From the NCBI RefSeq assembly GCF_029893345.1, contig NZ_JARXVE010000001.1, positions 868,001-932,000 of the forward strand: a stretch of 64,000 nucleotides of DNA. The letters are read 5' to 3'. Position numbers and translations under genes: made by a program. Shown in pieces: positions 55,893 through 64,000 of this stretch. Numbering within the stretch: position 1 is the stretch's first letter; each line of letters begins with the position of its first letter. The notes under the pieces were generated by a model, which searched no databases, was not told where the DNA came from, and saw only the letters and a list, made by a program, of their open reading frames with translations. This DNA is from Mycolicibacterium frederiksbergense. GTDB lineage: Bacteria; Actinomycetota; Actinomycetes; Mycobacteriales; Mycobacteriaceae.

Positions 55893-56324
55893 ATGAGCGA
55901 ACAGTGGATCCAGGGGTGTGTGGTCCAGCGGATCATGTTTCGTGAGGGCCTGGTGCTCAACCTCGGCGACTACAACGAACTCGTCATTGCGGTGCCGCTC
56001 GAATTGACCCTGCCGGCGACCGGTACCGATGATTCCGAGGTGGTTGCGATTGATCCGCAGTCGCTGCGCAACGAGGTTCGCCCGCTATTCGATTTCGCCG
56101 GGCAACGCTGTACGCATGCCGATTGGGAGGACAACGGCAGCCTGCATCTGAGCTTCTCCGACGGTCATCGGATCGACGTGCGACCCGATGAGCACCGCAC
56201 CTCCTGGGAGTTGTACGGCAAGTACCACGGCTACGCCGCGTGCCTGGCCCACGGGCGTGTCCGGGTCGTCCGGCACGATCAGGGTGGCGGCATGGACGAG
56301 TACGCCACGCGGGAGAGCGGCTGA
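55893..56324 (+). CDS. DUF6188-type conserved protein
   Basis: A 143-residue protein with a beta-rich pattern: GCVVQRIMFREGLVLNLGDYNELVIAVPLELT, FDFAGQRCTHADWEDNGSLHLSFSDGHRIDV, SWELYGKYHGYAACLAHGRVRVV. These blocks fit the DUF6188 family of unknown function. ATG 55893 lies 6 nt after CAGAGT (55881-55886), a weak -10, suggesting a leaderless message; no ribosome site is seen. Confidence 0.72.
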   Translation: MSEQWIQGCVVQRIMFREGLVLNLGDYNELVIAVPLELTLPATGTDDSEVVAIDPQSLRNEVRPLFDFAGQRCTHADWEDNGSLHLSFSDGHRIDVRPDEHRTSWELYGKYHGYAACLAHGRVRVVRHDQGGGMDEYATRESG

Positions 56325-56364
56325 GTGGCCCGCGGCGAGGCCGGTGGCACCAAGATGTGACGGT

Positions 56365-56793
56365 CTATGCCACACCGACCCCCAGGATCGGGATCCAGAC
56401 ACCGAACAGCCACACGCCCCACTGGCGGAACCCGTTATCCCACACCGGGTTCAGGTTGTAACCCCAGTAGTTGATGCTCTGCGGCAGTCGCCCGCCCCGC
56501 CATTGCACCGGTGGCGGCGGACCCCAGCCCCACGGCGGCGGGCCATTCCGGTCATCCCACCAGTCGTGTCGATTGTCCGCCCACCAGGGCCCCTTGTTGT
56601 CCCAGCGTCCGCGATCGAAGTCGCGGCCGGGCCCGTTGTCGCAGAACGGGAAGCAATCGTCGTGACCGTGCCCCGGCTTCAGCGGGGCCGGCGCGACCGG
56701 CTGCGCCGAGGCCATCGGCGTCCCCAACCCCGTGACATCGAAGCCGAACGCGCCGACAGTCAATGCGGCCGCCACGAACTTTGCCAGTTTCAT
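56365..56793 (-). CDS. Small secreted Trp/Gly/Pro-rich protein
   Basis: A 142-residue exported protein: signal peptide (FVAAALTVGAFGF...MASA), then a mature part unusually rich in Trp, Gly, Pro and Asp (WWADNRHDWWDDRNGPPPWGWG) and a hydrophobic C-terminus. ATG 56793 follows TAGGAGG. Two cysteines (DDCFPFCDN). Unknown role; probably structural or envelope-associated. Divergent from CYP124. Confidence 0.72.
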   Translation of the reverse strand: MKLAKFVAAALTVGAFGFDVTGLGTPMASAQPVAPAPLKPGHGHDDCFPFCDNGPGRDFDRGRWDNKGPWWADNRHDWWDDRNGPPPWGWGPPPPVQWRGGRLPQSINYWGYNLNPVWDNGFRQWGVWLFGVWIPILGVGVA

Positions 56794-57015
56794 TCTTGAA
56801 CCTCCTAAAGTTGTGACCCCGGCGCCGGTCATCCCCCAATGATCCAGCGCCGCAACGCCTTGCATCTCACCTTCGCGAACAGCGAAAGGTTTCACCCCCT
56901 GAGGCATATCGTGATGCCGGATCCAAGCGTTACCTCGTGATGCCGTCGGCCGCCTATCGTGACGAAAGAAGGCATTGCCCTCCTGTCGCGGTGGATCCGG
57001 CTCTACCCTGGCGAG

Positions 57016-58290
57016 GTGGGTATAGCACCGCGGGTTAACGGGGCTCCTCCCCCTGAGGTGCCACGCGCCGAAGTGAATCTGGGGTCGTGGCGGTTCTGGC
57101 GCGAAGACGACGACGTGCGCGATGGGGCGTTCGCGGCGCTGCGCCGGCACGCACCGATCTCCTATCACCCGGCTTGCATCGAGGATGGGTTTCCCGAGAG
57201 CCACGGGCACTGGGCGGTGACCCGCTACGACGACGTGTTCTATGCCAGCCGCCACCCGGAGATCTTCAGCTCCGCGTCCGGAATCACCATCGGCGATCAA
57301 ACACCGGAATTGGCCGAGTATTTCGGCTCGATGATCGCGATGGACGACCCCCGCCATGCCCGCCTGCGTAACATCGTGCGCAGTGGATTCACCCCGCGGG
57401 TGGTGGCCTTGATCGAGGAATCCGTACGCGATCGGGCCCGACGGCTGGTCGCCGACATGATGGCTCGAAATCCCGACGGTAGCGCCGAACTCGTCACCGA
57501 GCTCGCCGGACCACTACCCCTGCAGGTCATCTGCGACATGATGGGCATTCCGGAGCGGGATCATCAACGGATCTTCCACTGGACCAACGTGATACTGGGA
57601 TTCGGCGACCCCGACCTGACCACTGACTTCGACGAATTTGCCGCGGTGGCGATGGAGATCGGCGCCTATGCGACGGCATTGGCGGACGAGCGCCGGGTCA
57701 CGCCCGCCGAGGATCTGACCACCAGCCTGGTACAGGCCGAGGTGGACGGTGACCGGCTTACCTCGGCGGAGGTGGCGTCGTTCTTCATCCTGCTGGTGGT
57801 CGCAGGCAACGAAACCACCCGCAACGCCATCAGCCACGGCGTGCTGGCCCTCACCCGCTACCCCGAACAGCGGCACATGTGGTGGTCGAAGTACCACGAG
57901 TTGGCACCCACGGCCGTGGAGGAGATCGTGCGCTGGGCGTCCCCGGTGAGCTACATGCGCCGTACCGTCACCCGCGACACCGTCCTCGGCGGGACCCCGC
58001 TGCCCGCCGGTGCCAAGGTGACGCTGTGGTACGGATCGGCCAATCGGGACGAGTCGAAATTTGCCGATCCGTGGATGTTCGACATCAGCCGCCATCCGAA
58101 CCCTCACCTCGGATTCGGTGGCGGCGGTGCACATTTCTGCCTCGGGGCAAACCTGGCGCGGCGCGAGATCACCGTGGCGTTCGAGGAGTTGTACCGTCAG
58201 GTGCCCGGCATCGTCGCAACCGAGGAACCCGACCGGCTGCAGTCGTCGTTCATCCACGGCATCAAGCGAATGCCGGTGGCCTGGCGTTGA
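57016..58290 (+). CDS. cyp124: Cytochrome P450 CYP124-family lipid omega-hydroxylase
   Basis: A 424-residue P450 matching M. tuberculosis CYP124 throughout: RVNGAPPPEVP, DDDVRDGAFAALRRHAPIS, TPELAEYFGSMIAMDDPRHARLRNIV, GPLPLQVICDMMGIPERDHQRIFHWTNVILGFGDPDL, I-helix VAGNETTRN and heme loop GFGGGGAHFCLG. CYP124 hydroxylates methyl-branched lipids and also cholest-4-en-3-one side chains. GTG 57016 aligns with the family start; an in-frame start 57 bases upstream would add an unrelated extension. No KstR box was found upstream. Confidence 0.93.
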   Translation: MGIAPRVNGAPPPEVPRAEVNLGSWRFWREDDDVRDGAFAALRRHAPISYHPACIEDGFPESHGHWAVTRYDDVFYASRHPEIFSSASGITIGDQTPELAEYFGSMIAMDDPRHARLRNIVRSGFTPRVVALIEESVRDRARRLVADMMARNPDGSAELVTELAGPLPLQVICDMMGIPERDHQRIFHWTNVILGFGDPDLTTDFDEFAAVAMEIGAYATALADERRVTPAEDLTTSLVQAEVDGDRLTSAEVASFFILLVVAGNETTRNAISHGVLALTRYPEQRHMWWSKYHELAPTAVEEIVRWASPVSYMRRTVTRDTVLGGTPLPAGAKVTLWYGSANRDESKFADPWMFDISRHPNPHLGFGGGGAHFCLGANLARREITVAFEELYRQVPGIVATEEPDRLQSSFIHGIKRMPVAWR

Positions 58291-58318
58291 AGTTGCGCAG
58301 AATCTCACCCGACCGCAG

Positions 58319-58717
58319 TCACCTGACGGTCAGGGTCCCCATCATGCCGGGGTGATAGACGCAGTAGAAGGCGTACTCCCCCGCTTCGTGCGGGGCCGTC
58401 AACGTCGCGCGCCCTTTTCCCTTGACCCGGACGTCGAACACACCCCTGGTGCGCGATGTCACCGAATGCTCGACCTCGTCGGTGTTCACGATGGTGATCT
58501 GGGTCCCCGGCGCCACGGTCGGTGGGGCGCTGTAGCCCATGCCTTCGATCGTGATGACCGGGCCGGTCGGGGCGGGTGCGCTCGGACTCGTGCTCACCGC
58601 CTCGATCGGCGATCCCTGGTCGCCCGATGTCGAGACCGGCCCGCAGGCCGCGACAGAGGCCGCGACGGAGGCCACCCCCAGCACCACCAGCGTGACCCAC
58701 ACGGCTGTACGCATCAT
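58319..58717 (-). CDS. Cupredoxin-like copper-binding lipoprotein
   Basis: A 132-residue lipoprotein: hydrophobic signal with lipobox VAAC (Cys25), a Ser/Pro linker, and a cupredoxin domain with ligands His in DEVEHSV and Cys, His, Met in YAFYCVYHPGMMGTLTV, the type I copper set. It may carry electrons or sequester copper at the membrane. ATG 58717 or 58714. It lies 38 nt downstream of the APC permease stop and may be cotranscribed with it. Confidence 0.88.
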   Translation of the reverse strand: MMRTAVWVTLVVLGVASVAASVAACGPVSTSGDQGSPIEAVSTSPSAPAPTGPVITIEGMGYSAPPTVAPGTQITIVNTDEVEHSVTSRTRGVFDVRVKGKGRATLTAPHEAGEYAFYCVYHPGMMGTLTVR

Positions 58718-58755
58718 CGCGCCCCCTGAGTTACCAGTTCCGGCCCTACCGACGA

Positions 58756-60207
58756 TTATTGGCGCGTTCGCGACTCTGCGCCGCCGATTCCGGCAACCCG
58801 CCTGCCCACGGTCACGCCGGCGACGAACGCGACCGCGAGTACACCGACGATCACCCAGGCCAGCACGCTGGAGCCGCCGACCAGGTCTTTGAGGTTGGCC
58901 AGGATCAGCACCAGCGCACCCAGCAGCCCGGACAGGCCGAGCGCCGGGGCGATCCGCACCCGCCACAGCGAATGACCGCGCCGGTCCCGGCCGAAGTACA
59001 CCAGTACCGCGACGCTGGTGGCGACCATCAACAGGACGACACCCACCGTGGTCGCACCGGCGAACCAGGTGTAGAACTGGGCGGCCGGATCCAGACCGAA
59101 CACCACGGCCAGCAGCACGCTGACCGCCACCACACCCGAGATCCACAGCGAGGCCCGGTGCGGGGAGCCGTGCCGGTGGTGCGGTTGACTCAGCCCCGCG
59201 GGCAGCACGTCACGCTGGGAGAGCGCGAACACGTAGCGCGACGCCACGGTGTGGAAGGCCAGGATGCAGGCGAACAGGCTGGTGAAGTACAGCACCGTGA
59301 TCATGTCGGCTCCGGCCGCGCCGATGTAGCGATGGGCGGTGTCCCCCAGGAAGGTGGCGCCGGTACCGGTGGCCCGAGCGACGGCCTGCTCATCGCCCCA
59401 GCCCGAGATCAATGCCCAGCTGCTGACTGCGTAGAACACGCCGATCAGGATCAGCGCGAGGTAGGTGGCGCGGGGAATGGTGCGCTCGGGTGTGCGGGCC
59501 TCGTCGCGGAAGATCGCGGTGGCCTCGAATCCGACATAGCTGATGATGGCGAACAGCAGTCCGATGCCCAGTGATCCGGAGAAGATCGCGTTCGGATGCA
59601 CGATGCCCGAGGACAACCCGTGGTCGCCACCATTGGCCACGATCACCAGATCCAGCACCAGCACGATCGTGATCTCGGCGCTCAACAGCACGCCCAGCAC
59701 GCGGCTGGACAACTCGATATTGCGGTAACCCAGGTAGGTGGTCAGCACGAACGCTGCCGCGGCGAACGCCCACCAGGGCAGGCTGGGCCCGCCCGCCAGC
59801 TCGAGGACGCTCGCACCGGCCGGGCCGAGCAGTCCGTACACACCGGCCTCCAGCGCCACGTAGCTCACCAGCGCAACGAAGGCGATACCGATTCCGGCCG
59901 GCAGCCCCAGCGACTGGCGCACGTAGGAAAAGAACGCACCGGCTTCCTCGACATACGGCGTCATCGCGGTGAAACCGACCGCGAACAGCAGCAGCACGAC
60001 AGTGGCGGCGATGAAGGTCGCCGGGAATCCCGCACCGTTGCCCGAGGCGATCCCGAGCGGAACGACACCGCCGATCACGCCGAGCGGGGCCGCCGCGGCG
60101 ACCACCATGAAGACGATCGCGGCAACCCCGAGGTTGCCGCGCAGCTGCCGCGCTGACGGAGCCGGTTGGTGGCCCAACGATTCTGGGGCTGTGCTGGTTT
60201 CGGACAT
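58756..60207 (-). CDS. APC-superfamily amino acid permease
   Basis: A 483-residue, about 12-helix transporter. The first helix IVFMVVAAAAPLGVIGGVVPLGIA and the helix after GIGLLFAIISYVGFEATAIFRDEARTPERTIPRA (the APC signature with GFE) are diagnostic. ATG 60207 has GAAGGAC upstream. Substrate not predictable; amino acid or amine uptake. Confidence 0.87.
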   Translation of the reverse strand: MSETSTAPESLGHQPAPSARQLRGNLGVAAIVFMVVAAAAPLGVIGGVVPLGIASGNGAGFPATFIAATVVLLLFAVGFTAMTPYVEEAGAFFSYVRQSLGLPAGIGIAFVALVSYVALEAGVYGLLGPAGASVLELAGGPSLPWWAFAAAAFVLTTYLGYRNIELSSRVLGVLLSAEITIVLVLDLVIVANGGDHGLSSGIVHPNAIFSGSLGIGLLFAIISYVGFEATAIFRDEARTPERTIPRATYLALILIGVFYAVSSWALISGWGDEQAVARATGTGATFLGDTAHRYIGAAGADMITVLYFTSLFACILAFHTVASRYVFALSQRDVLPAGLSQPHHRHGSPHRASLWISGVVAVSVLLAVVFGLDPAAQFYTWFAGATTVGVVLLMVATSVAVLVYFGRDRRGHSLWRVRIAPALGLSGLLGALVLILANLKDLVGGSSVLAWVIVGVLAVAFVAGVTVGRRVAGIGGAESRTRQ

Positions 60208-60355
60208 GCTCGACCGTCCTTCGGGGCAGTGTGCGGGTTGATGTGACCCGCGGAAACATAGGGCCGGTGTGGTCGCGCGTACCAGATCTGGCGTCAGCGT
60301 GCGCAAAACTCGGACGCCACCGCACGGCCCAGACCCGGGCCGCACTGCCCGCCGG

Positions 60356-61459
60356 TTACCGGGCCAGGACGTCGAGCATCCCGGCCGCGGCCCGCGGCCA
60401 GGTGAACTGTTCGGCCCGCCGTCGGGCACTGTTGCGCCGCAGCGGTTCAGGGCGTCCGATCACCGAGGTGACCGCGCGCGCTATGGCCCGCCCATCATTG
60501 TCCGCGGTGGCTCCGCTGTCATTGGTCAGGATCTCGGCCAACGCCGAGGTCCGCGACACCACGGCGGGTGTACCGCACGCCAGCGCCTCCAATGCGGCCA
60601 AGCCGAAGGTCTCGTGCGGGCCGGGGGCCAGGGCGACATCGGCCGAGGCCAGGATGGTCGCCACGGTGTCGCGGCAGCCGATGTACCCGGTGAAGGCCAC
60701 CGGCAGTCCGGCGGCCTGACGCTGCAGCCGAGCCCGTAACGGCCCCTCCCCGACCACTACCAGTCGTGCGTCAATACCTGAATCACGCAGTGCAGCAACG
60801 GTATCGATGCTTCGGTGGGCGTGTTTCTCCACCGACAGCCGTCCACAGTGCACCAGCAGGGTCTGCTGCGGCGCGGCCCAACGGCTGCGCATCCGCGCAC
60901 TTCGGCGGCGAGGATGGAACTGCTCGAGGTCGACGCCGAGTGGCACGGTCGCGACGTTGCCGGCTCCGATCCGGTCGAACTCCTCACGGGCAAAAGCCGT
61001 CGTGCACACCACGGCGTCGTAATTCGCCGCGGTGCGACGATTGGCGACATCGGCGACCGCCCGAGCGGCCGGCGGTGGCAGTACCTGACCGACCAGGCGG
61101 TCCAGTCGTTCGTGCGAGATCATCACGGTTGCCGCACCGTAGTTGCGGCCCCAGGGGCCCAGAGACCGCAGGGTCAGCCGGTCCGATACTTCGATGGCGT
61201 CCGGCTCGAGCTGCTCCAGCAGTGCCGTCACCGGACCGGGCAGCACCGCCCGATATCCACCGGTGAACGGGATAAGCCTGGCCGGCAACGAAATTCGCAC
61301 CACTCCGCTGGCAAGGACGTGGTGTTGTGAACAGGGGCCGGGCACGATGAGATACACCTCGTGACCGAGGGCGCGGTATTCGGCGCCCAGGCGGTCGATC
61401 GCGGTGCGCAGACCGCCTGAGCGCGGGCCGTAAAAGTTGGCGACCTGGACAACCCGCAT
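60356..61459 (-). CDS. mgtA: GT4 mannosyltransferase MgtA
   Basis: A 367-residue GT-B glycosyltransferase closely matching M. tuberculosis Rv0557 (MgtA, earlier called PimB): VVQVANFYGPRSGGLRTAIDRLGAEY, EVSDRLTLRSLGPWGR, MISHERLDR, VPLGVDLEQFHPRRR and the E-x7-E motif in GPHETFGLAALEALACGTPAVVSRTSAL. MgtA adds mannose from GDP-mannose to a glucuronosyl diacylglycerol, on the path to lipomannan-type glycolipids. The gene neighbours of the M. tuberculosis locus (menaquinone genes) are not here. Confidence 0.92.
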   Translation of the reverse strand: MRVVQVANFYGPRSGGLRTAIDRLGAEYRALGHEVYLIVPGPCSQHHVLASGVVRISLPARLIPFTGGYRAVLPGPVTALLEQLEPDAIEVSDRLTLRSLGPWGRNYGAATVMISHERLDRLVGQVLPPPAARAVADVANRRTAANYDAVVCTTAFAREEFDRIGAGNVATVPLGVDLEQFHPRRRSARMRSRWAAPQQTLLVHCGRLSVEKHAHRSIDTVAALRDSGIDARLVVVGEGPLRARLQRQAAGLPVAFTGYIGCRDTVATILASADVALAPGPHETFGLAALEALACGTPAVVSRTSALAEILTNDSGATADNDGRAIARAVTSVIGRPEPLRRNSARRRAEQFTWPRAAAGMLDVLAR

Positions 61460-61546
61460 CCCTCGATCAGAGCCGGGCAGCGTGTGCGGTCAACAACGAC
61501 ACCTCAACCGGGACCTGAACAGTCGCTGAACAAGCCCGAGGCCGGC

Positions 61547-62467
61547 TCAGGCGAGGTGCACCGCGAACCAGTCCTGGATGCGTCGCCAGGCGTCAGCGGC
61601 GGCCGCCGGCTGGTAGCGATCACCGGTGTCGTTGAAGAAGGCGTGGTTGGCATCGGGTTCGGTGATCAGCTCGTGCACCATCCCGGCCTTCTCCAGGGCC
61701 GCGCGCACGACCGGTTCGGTGGCGTTCACCCGCTGATCCAGCGCACCGTAGAAGGCGAGTACCGCGACGTTGCGGGAACCACTGAAATCCGGAGCGTCGG
61801 GAGCAGGTCCGTAGAACGGCACCGCAGCCGATAGTTGCGGCGCACCCGCTGCCAGCAATCGCCACACCAGCCCACCGCCCATGCAGAAGCCGACGACGGC
61901 GAGCTTGCGGTCCGGAACGCGTTGTTGCAGCTCGTCGATTCCGGACCTGAGGTCGGCGAGGAATTCCGGTGGCTCGATCCTGCTCAATGCCGCGGTGGCG
62001 TCGGCCGGGTCGGTGAAGACCGCGGTGCCGCCCTGCCCCGACAGCAGGTCGATCGCCAACGCCGAGTAGCCGATCCCGCCGAATCGGCCTGCCACCGATC
62101 GGATGTGGTCTGTGAGCCCCTTGTTCTCATGGATGACCAGCACCCCACCCTTGGGGCTGGGTGCGGCCGCCCAGGCACCCTGCAGCTCACCGTTGGGTCC
62201 GGCCCAGCTCACCGGCGCGGTGGGCAGGGCGCCCTCGGCCCCCGGGGGCAGTGCCCCGCCCGGCTTCGGTGGTGACTTCGGCGCCGGGTTGGATTCCGGC
62301 GTGGAAGCGGTCTGCTTCGTCTCGCCGCAAGCGGCGATCAGCGCGGACGCCGCGGCGGCGCCCAGCCCCAGCAGTCCCAATCGGCGTAGCGCCTCACGAC
62401 GCGACAGCAGTCCGTCGAGGTGGTCAGTCGCGATTTCCTCTGCGATGTATCGCTGCAATGGAGTCAC
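61547..62467 (-). CDS. Dienelactone hydrolase-family lipoprotein
   Basis: A 306-residue exported hydrolase. The N-terminal SRREALRRLGLLGLGAAAASALIAACGE looks like a twin-arginine-type signal (Arg23-Arg24) with lipobox LIAAC (Cys47); a Pro-rich linker follows. The catalytic domain has HENKGLTDHIRSVAGRFG, the nucleophile cysteine in VVGFCMGGG and the Asp/His of LAFYGALDQRVN and ANHAFFND. Reaction on a lactone or ester outside the membrane; substrate unknown. Divergent from the SDR at 62535. Confidence 0.88.
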   Translation of the reverse strand: MTPLQRYIAEEIATDHLDGLLSRREALRRLGLLGLGAAAASALIAACGETKQTASTPESNPAPKSPPKPGGALPPGAEGALPTAPVSWAGPNGELQGAWAAAPSPKGGVLVIHENKGLTDHIRSVAGRFGGIGYSALAIDLLSGQGGTAVFTDPADATAALSRIEPPEFLADLRSGIDELQQRVPDRKLAVVGFCMGGGLVWRLLAAGAPQLSAAVPFYGPAPDAPDFSGSRNVAVLAFYGALDQRVNATEPVVRAALEKAGMVHELITEPDANHAFFNDTGDRYQPAAAADAWRRIQDWFAVHLA

Positions 62468-62534
62468 TTCGCTCAGTATGCGCCGATTTGGTCAACCGCA
62501 CGGACAGAACTACATACGGCGGGATACTCATCGG

Positions 62535-63461
62535 ATGGGCTGGACACCGGACCCGGAGGCGCTGCGGGGGCACGTCGCCGTGGTCGCCGGGGCCACCCGG
62601 GGCGCCGGCCGGGGCATCGCCGCGGCTCTGGGAGAGGCCGGCGCCACCGTCGTGTGCACCGGTCGCAGCAGCGTCCGCGGAAGCCGCGACTCGGACTACC
62701 ACCGGCCCGAAACCATCGAAGAAACAGCCGAATTGGTCTCACACCTGGGCGGGTTCGGTATCGCCATGCAGGTCGACCACCTCGATGTCGCGCAGGTACG
62801 CAAACTTGCCGGCAGGCTCAAGGCCGAACATGGCCACATCGACATCCTGGTCAACGACATCTGGGGCGCCGAGGTACTCAAAGGAGCGCCCGCCACGTGG
62901 GGTCGGCCCATATGGCAGCACGACCTCGACGACGGATTGCGCATGCTGCGCCTGGGACTCGACACCCACCTGATCACATCGCACTGTCTACTGCCGCTTC
63001 TGGCCGACCGTCCCGGCGGCCTGCTGATCGAGATCACCGACGGGACCAGCGAATTCAACGCCGAGCACTACCGCCTCTCGGTGTTCTACGATCTGGTGAA
63101 GACCGCGGTGAACCGGCTCGCCTTCAGTCACGGACACGAACTCGCCGCATTCGGCGCCACCGCGCTGGCGGTGACCCCGGGCTGGCTGCGTTCGGAGATG
63201 ATGCTGGACAACTACGGCGTCACGGAGTCCTCCTGGCGCCGCGCTCTCGACATGGCGCGCACCGACGGTTATCCGCCCGCCCCGCCCGGCTTCGCCGAAT
63301 CCGAGACGCCCCGATTCGTCGGCCGCGGGGTCGCCGCGGTCGCCGCAGACCCGGACCGCGCCCAGTGGAACCAACGATCGGTCAGCTCAGCCGAACTGGC
63401 CCATCACTACGGGTTCACCGACCTCGACGGCCGCCAGCCAGATCCGTGGACTCCGACATAA
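62535..63461 (+). CDS. Short-chain dehydrogenase/reductase, long variant
   Basis: A 308-residue SDR with cofactor loop VVAGATRGAGRG (TGxxxGxG-like). ILVNDIWG stands where NNAG is usual, and a YDLVKTAVNRL stretch supplies the Tyr-x-x-x-Lys pair (YDLVK) with Ser/Thr in ITDGTSEF. The substrate loop (MMLDNYGVTESSWRRALDMARTDGYPPAPPGF) is longer than in classical SDRs. ATG 62535 lies 68 bases from the divergent hydrolase start. Substrate unknown. Confidence 0.85.
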   Translation: MGWTPDPEALRGHVAVVAGATRGAGRGIAAALGEAGATVVCTGRSSVRGSRDSDYHRPETIEETAELVSHLGGFGIAMQVDHLDVAQVRKLAGRLKAEHGHIDILVNDIWGAEVLKGAPATWGRPIWQHDLDDGLRMLRLGLDTHLITSHCLLPLLADRPGGLLIEITDGTSEFNAEHYRLSVFYDLVKTAVNRLAFSHGHELAAFGATALAVTPGWLRSEMMLDNYGVTESSWRRALDMARTDGYPPAPPGFAESETPRFVGRGVAAVAADPDRAQWNQRSVSSAELAHHYGFTDLDGRQPDPWTPT

Positions 63462-63525
63462 CCGCAGCTCAGCAGCCCACCGCAGAATTTAGTAGACATT
63501 TTTTCAAATCTGTTCACTATTTTCG

Positions 63526-63554
63526 TTGACACTGGCGCTACCGGACGGTTCTAT
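63526..63554 (+). promoter_or_regulatory. Promoter of the amidohydrolase gene
   Basis: TTGACA (63526-63531) and TTCTAT (63549-63554) with 17 bp between, in an AT-rich patch, end 6 nt before GTG 63561, again a leaderless arrangement. Confidence 0.55.
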
Positions 63555-63560
63555 GGCTGG

Positions 63561-64000
63561 GTGAGCTTCGACACCATCATTCGTAATGGCCGTTGGTTCG
63601 ACGGCACCGGCGCGCCGTCGGCTGTGCGCAACATCGGCATTCGCGACGGCCACGTGGTTGCCATCTCCCCCGAGCCCCTCGACGAGACGGACTGCCCGCA
63701 GGTCATCGACGCGACCGGCAAGTGGGTGCTGCCCGGAATGCTGGATATCCACACGCACTACGACGTCGAGGTGCTGAACGGTCCGTCGCTGTCGGAATCA
63801 CTGCGCCATGGCGTGACCACCGCGATGCTCGGTTCCTGCTCGCTGTCGACCGTGCACGTCGGCGGGGTCGATGCCGGCGACCTGTTCGGCCGCGTCGAGG
63901 CGATCCCGCGGGACCAGGTCATCGCCGCGGTCGATGGGAACAAAACCTGGACCAACTGCGACGAATACGTGTCGGCGCTGGAGTCGCTGCCCCTGGGCCC
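63561..64000 (+). CDS. N-acyl-D-amino-acid deacylase-family amidohydrolase (3' end outside window)
   Basis: The first ~146 codons of a metal-dependent amidohydrolase, open to the right edge. DTIIRNGRWFDGTGAPSAVRNIGIRDGHVVAI is the N-terminal beta-sandwich of the family; WVLPGMLDIHTHYDVEV carries the HxH metal motif; LRHGVTTAMLGSCSLS follows as in D-aminoacylases. GTG 63561 is placed by the promoter. The rest of the catalytic domain cannot be checked. Confidence 0.87.
   Translation, partial: MSFDTIIRNGRWFDGTGAPSAVRNIGIRDGHVVAISPEPLDETDCPQVIDATGKWVLPGMLDIHTHYDVEVLNGPSLSESLRHGVTTAMLGSCSLSTVHVGGVDAGDLFGRVEAIPRDQVIAAVDGNKTWTNCDEYVSALESLPLG

Noticed and set aside
56794..57015. A KstR box controlling CYP124
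   Set aside because: I looked for TNNAACNNGTTNNA in this gap on both strands and found no acceptable match.

Overview
This window is typical mycobacterial chromosome, most likely from a fast-growing Mycolicibacterium-type species. The evidence is high G+C with GTG/TTG starts, an MmpS/MmpL pair, RipD, L,D-transpeptidase LdtMt1, MPT53/CcdA, CYP124, CYP125, MgtA, Eis and many small secreted mycobacterial proteins. I see no rRNA, tRNA, insertion sequence, prophage or CRISPR array. Genes sit on both strands in short operons, and several starts lie 6-8 nt after a -10 box, which suggests leaderless transcripts.

Layout. 1-1072: the end of an acyl-CoA synthetase and a NYN-domain protein. 1198-4326: a three-gene URC-type uracil catabolism operon (URC1-like GTP cyclohydrolase II homologue, URC4/DUF1688, uracil phosphoribosyltransferase). 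4349-7710: a CPBP protease, a membrane protein, an M48 protease and RipD. 7972-14790: TenA, Tpx, an APH(6)-like kinase, a MenC homologue that has lost nearly all catalytic residues, a MOSC protein, an SGNH hydrolase and an acyltransferase. 15140-20603: secreted proteins, a DUF5078 protein (Rv0455c family) and MmpS/MmpL, a probable siderophore export locus. 20600-28614: an ArsR-SRPBCC regulator, an NlpC/P60-like protein, YaaA, an amidase, a class I aldolase and hydrolases. 28632-34295: CinA, Eis, a small protein and a secreted GH2 enzyme on the minus strand.

34394-46575 holds two superimposed themes. The first is steroid-linked: an SDR, a DHPR-like oxidoreductase, a HAD phosphatase, a nitronate monooxygenase and CYP125, with three KstR-type operators in the intervening promoters. 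The second is a run of regulators: a MerR DNA-binding head fused to a two-domain DNA sliding-clamp (DnaN) body, a helical-repeat protein beside it, a TipA-like MerR, and a TetR-molybdopterin oxidoreductase pair with a 16-bp perfect palindrome.

46529-64000: XRE and FadR-type GntR regulators, a fatty-acid hydroxylase, LdtMt1, a POT peptide transporter, a threonine dehydratase, CcdA with MPT53, CYP124, a copper-site lipoprotein, an APC permease, mannosyltransferase MgtA, a dienelactone hydrolase-like lipoprotein, an SDR and the start of a D-aminoacylase-type amidohydrolase.

The most novel candidate is the MerR-DnaN fusion at 38963-40021. Its promoter shares a TTGAC-N10-GTTGAGG layout with the promoter of a metallo-hydrolase at 27967, which is therefore a possible target.
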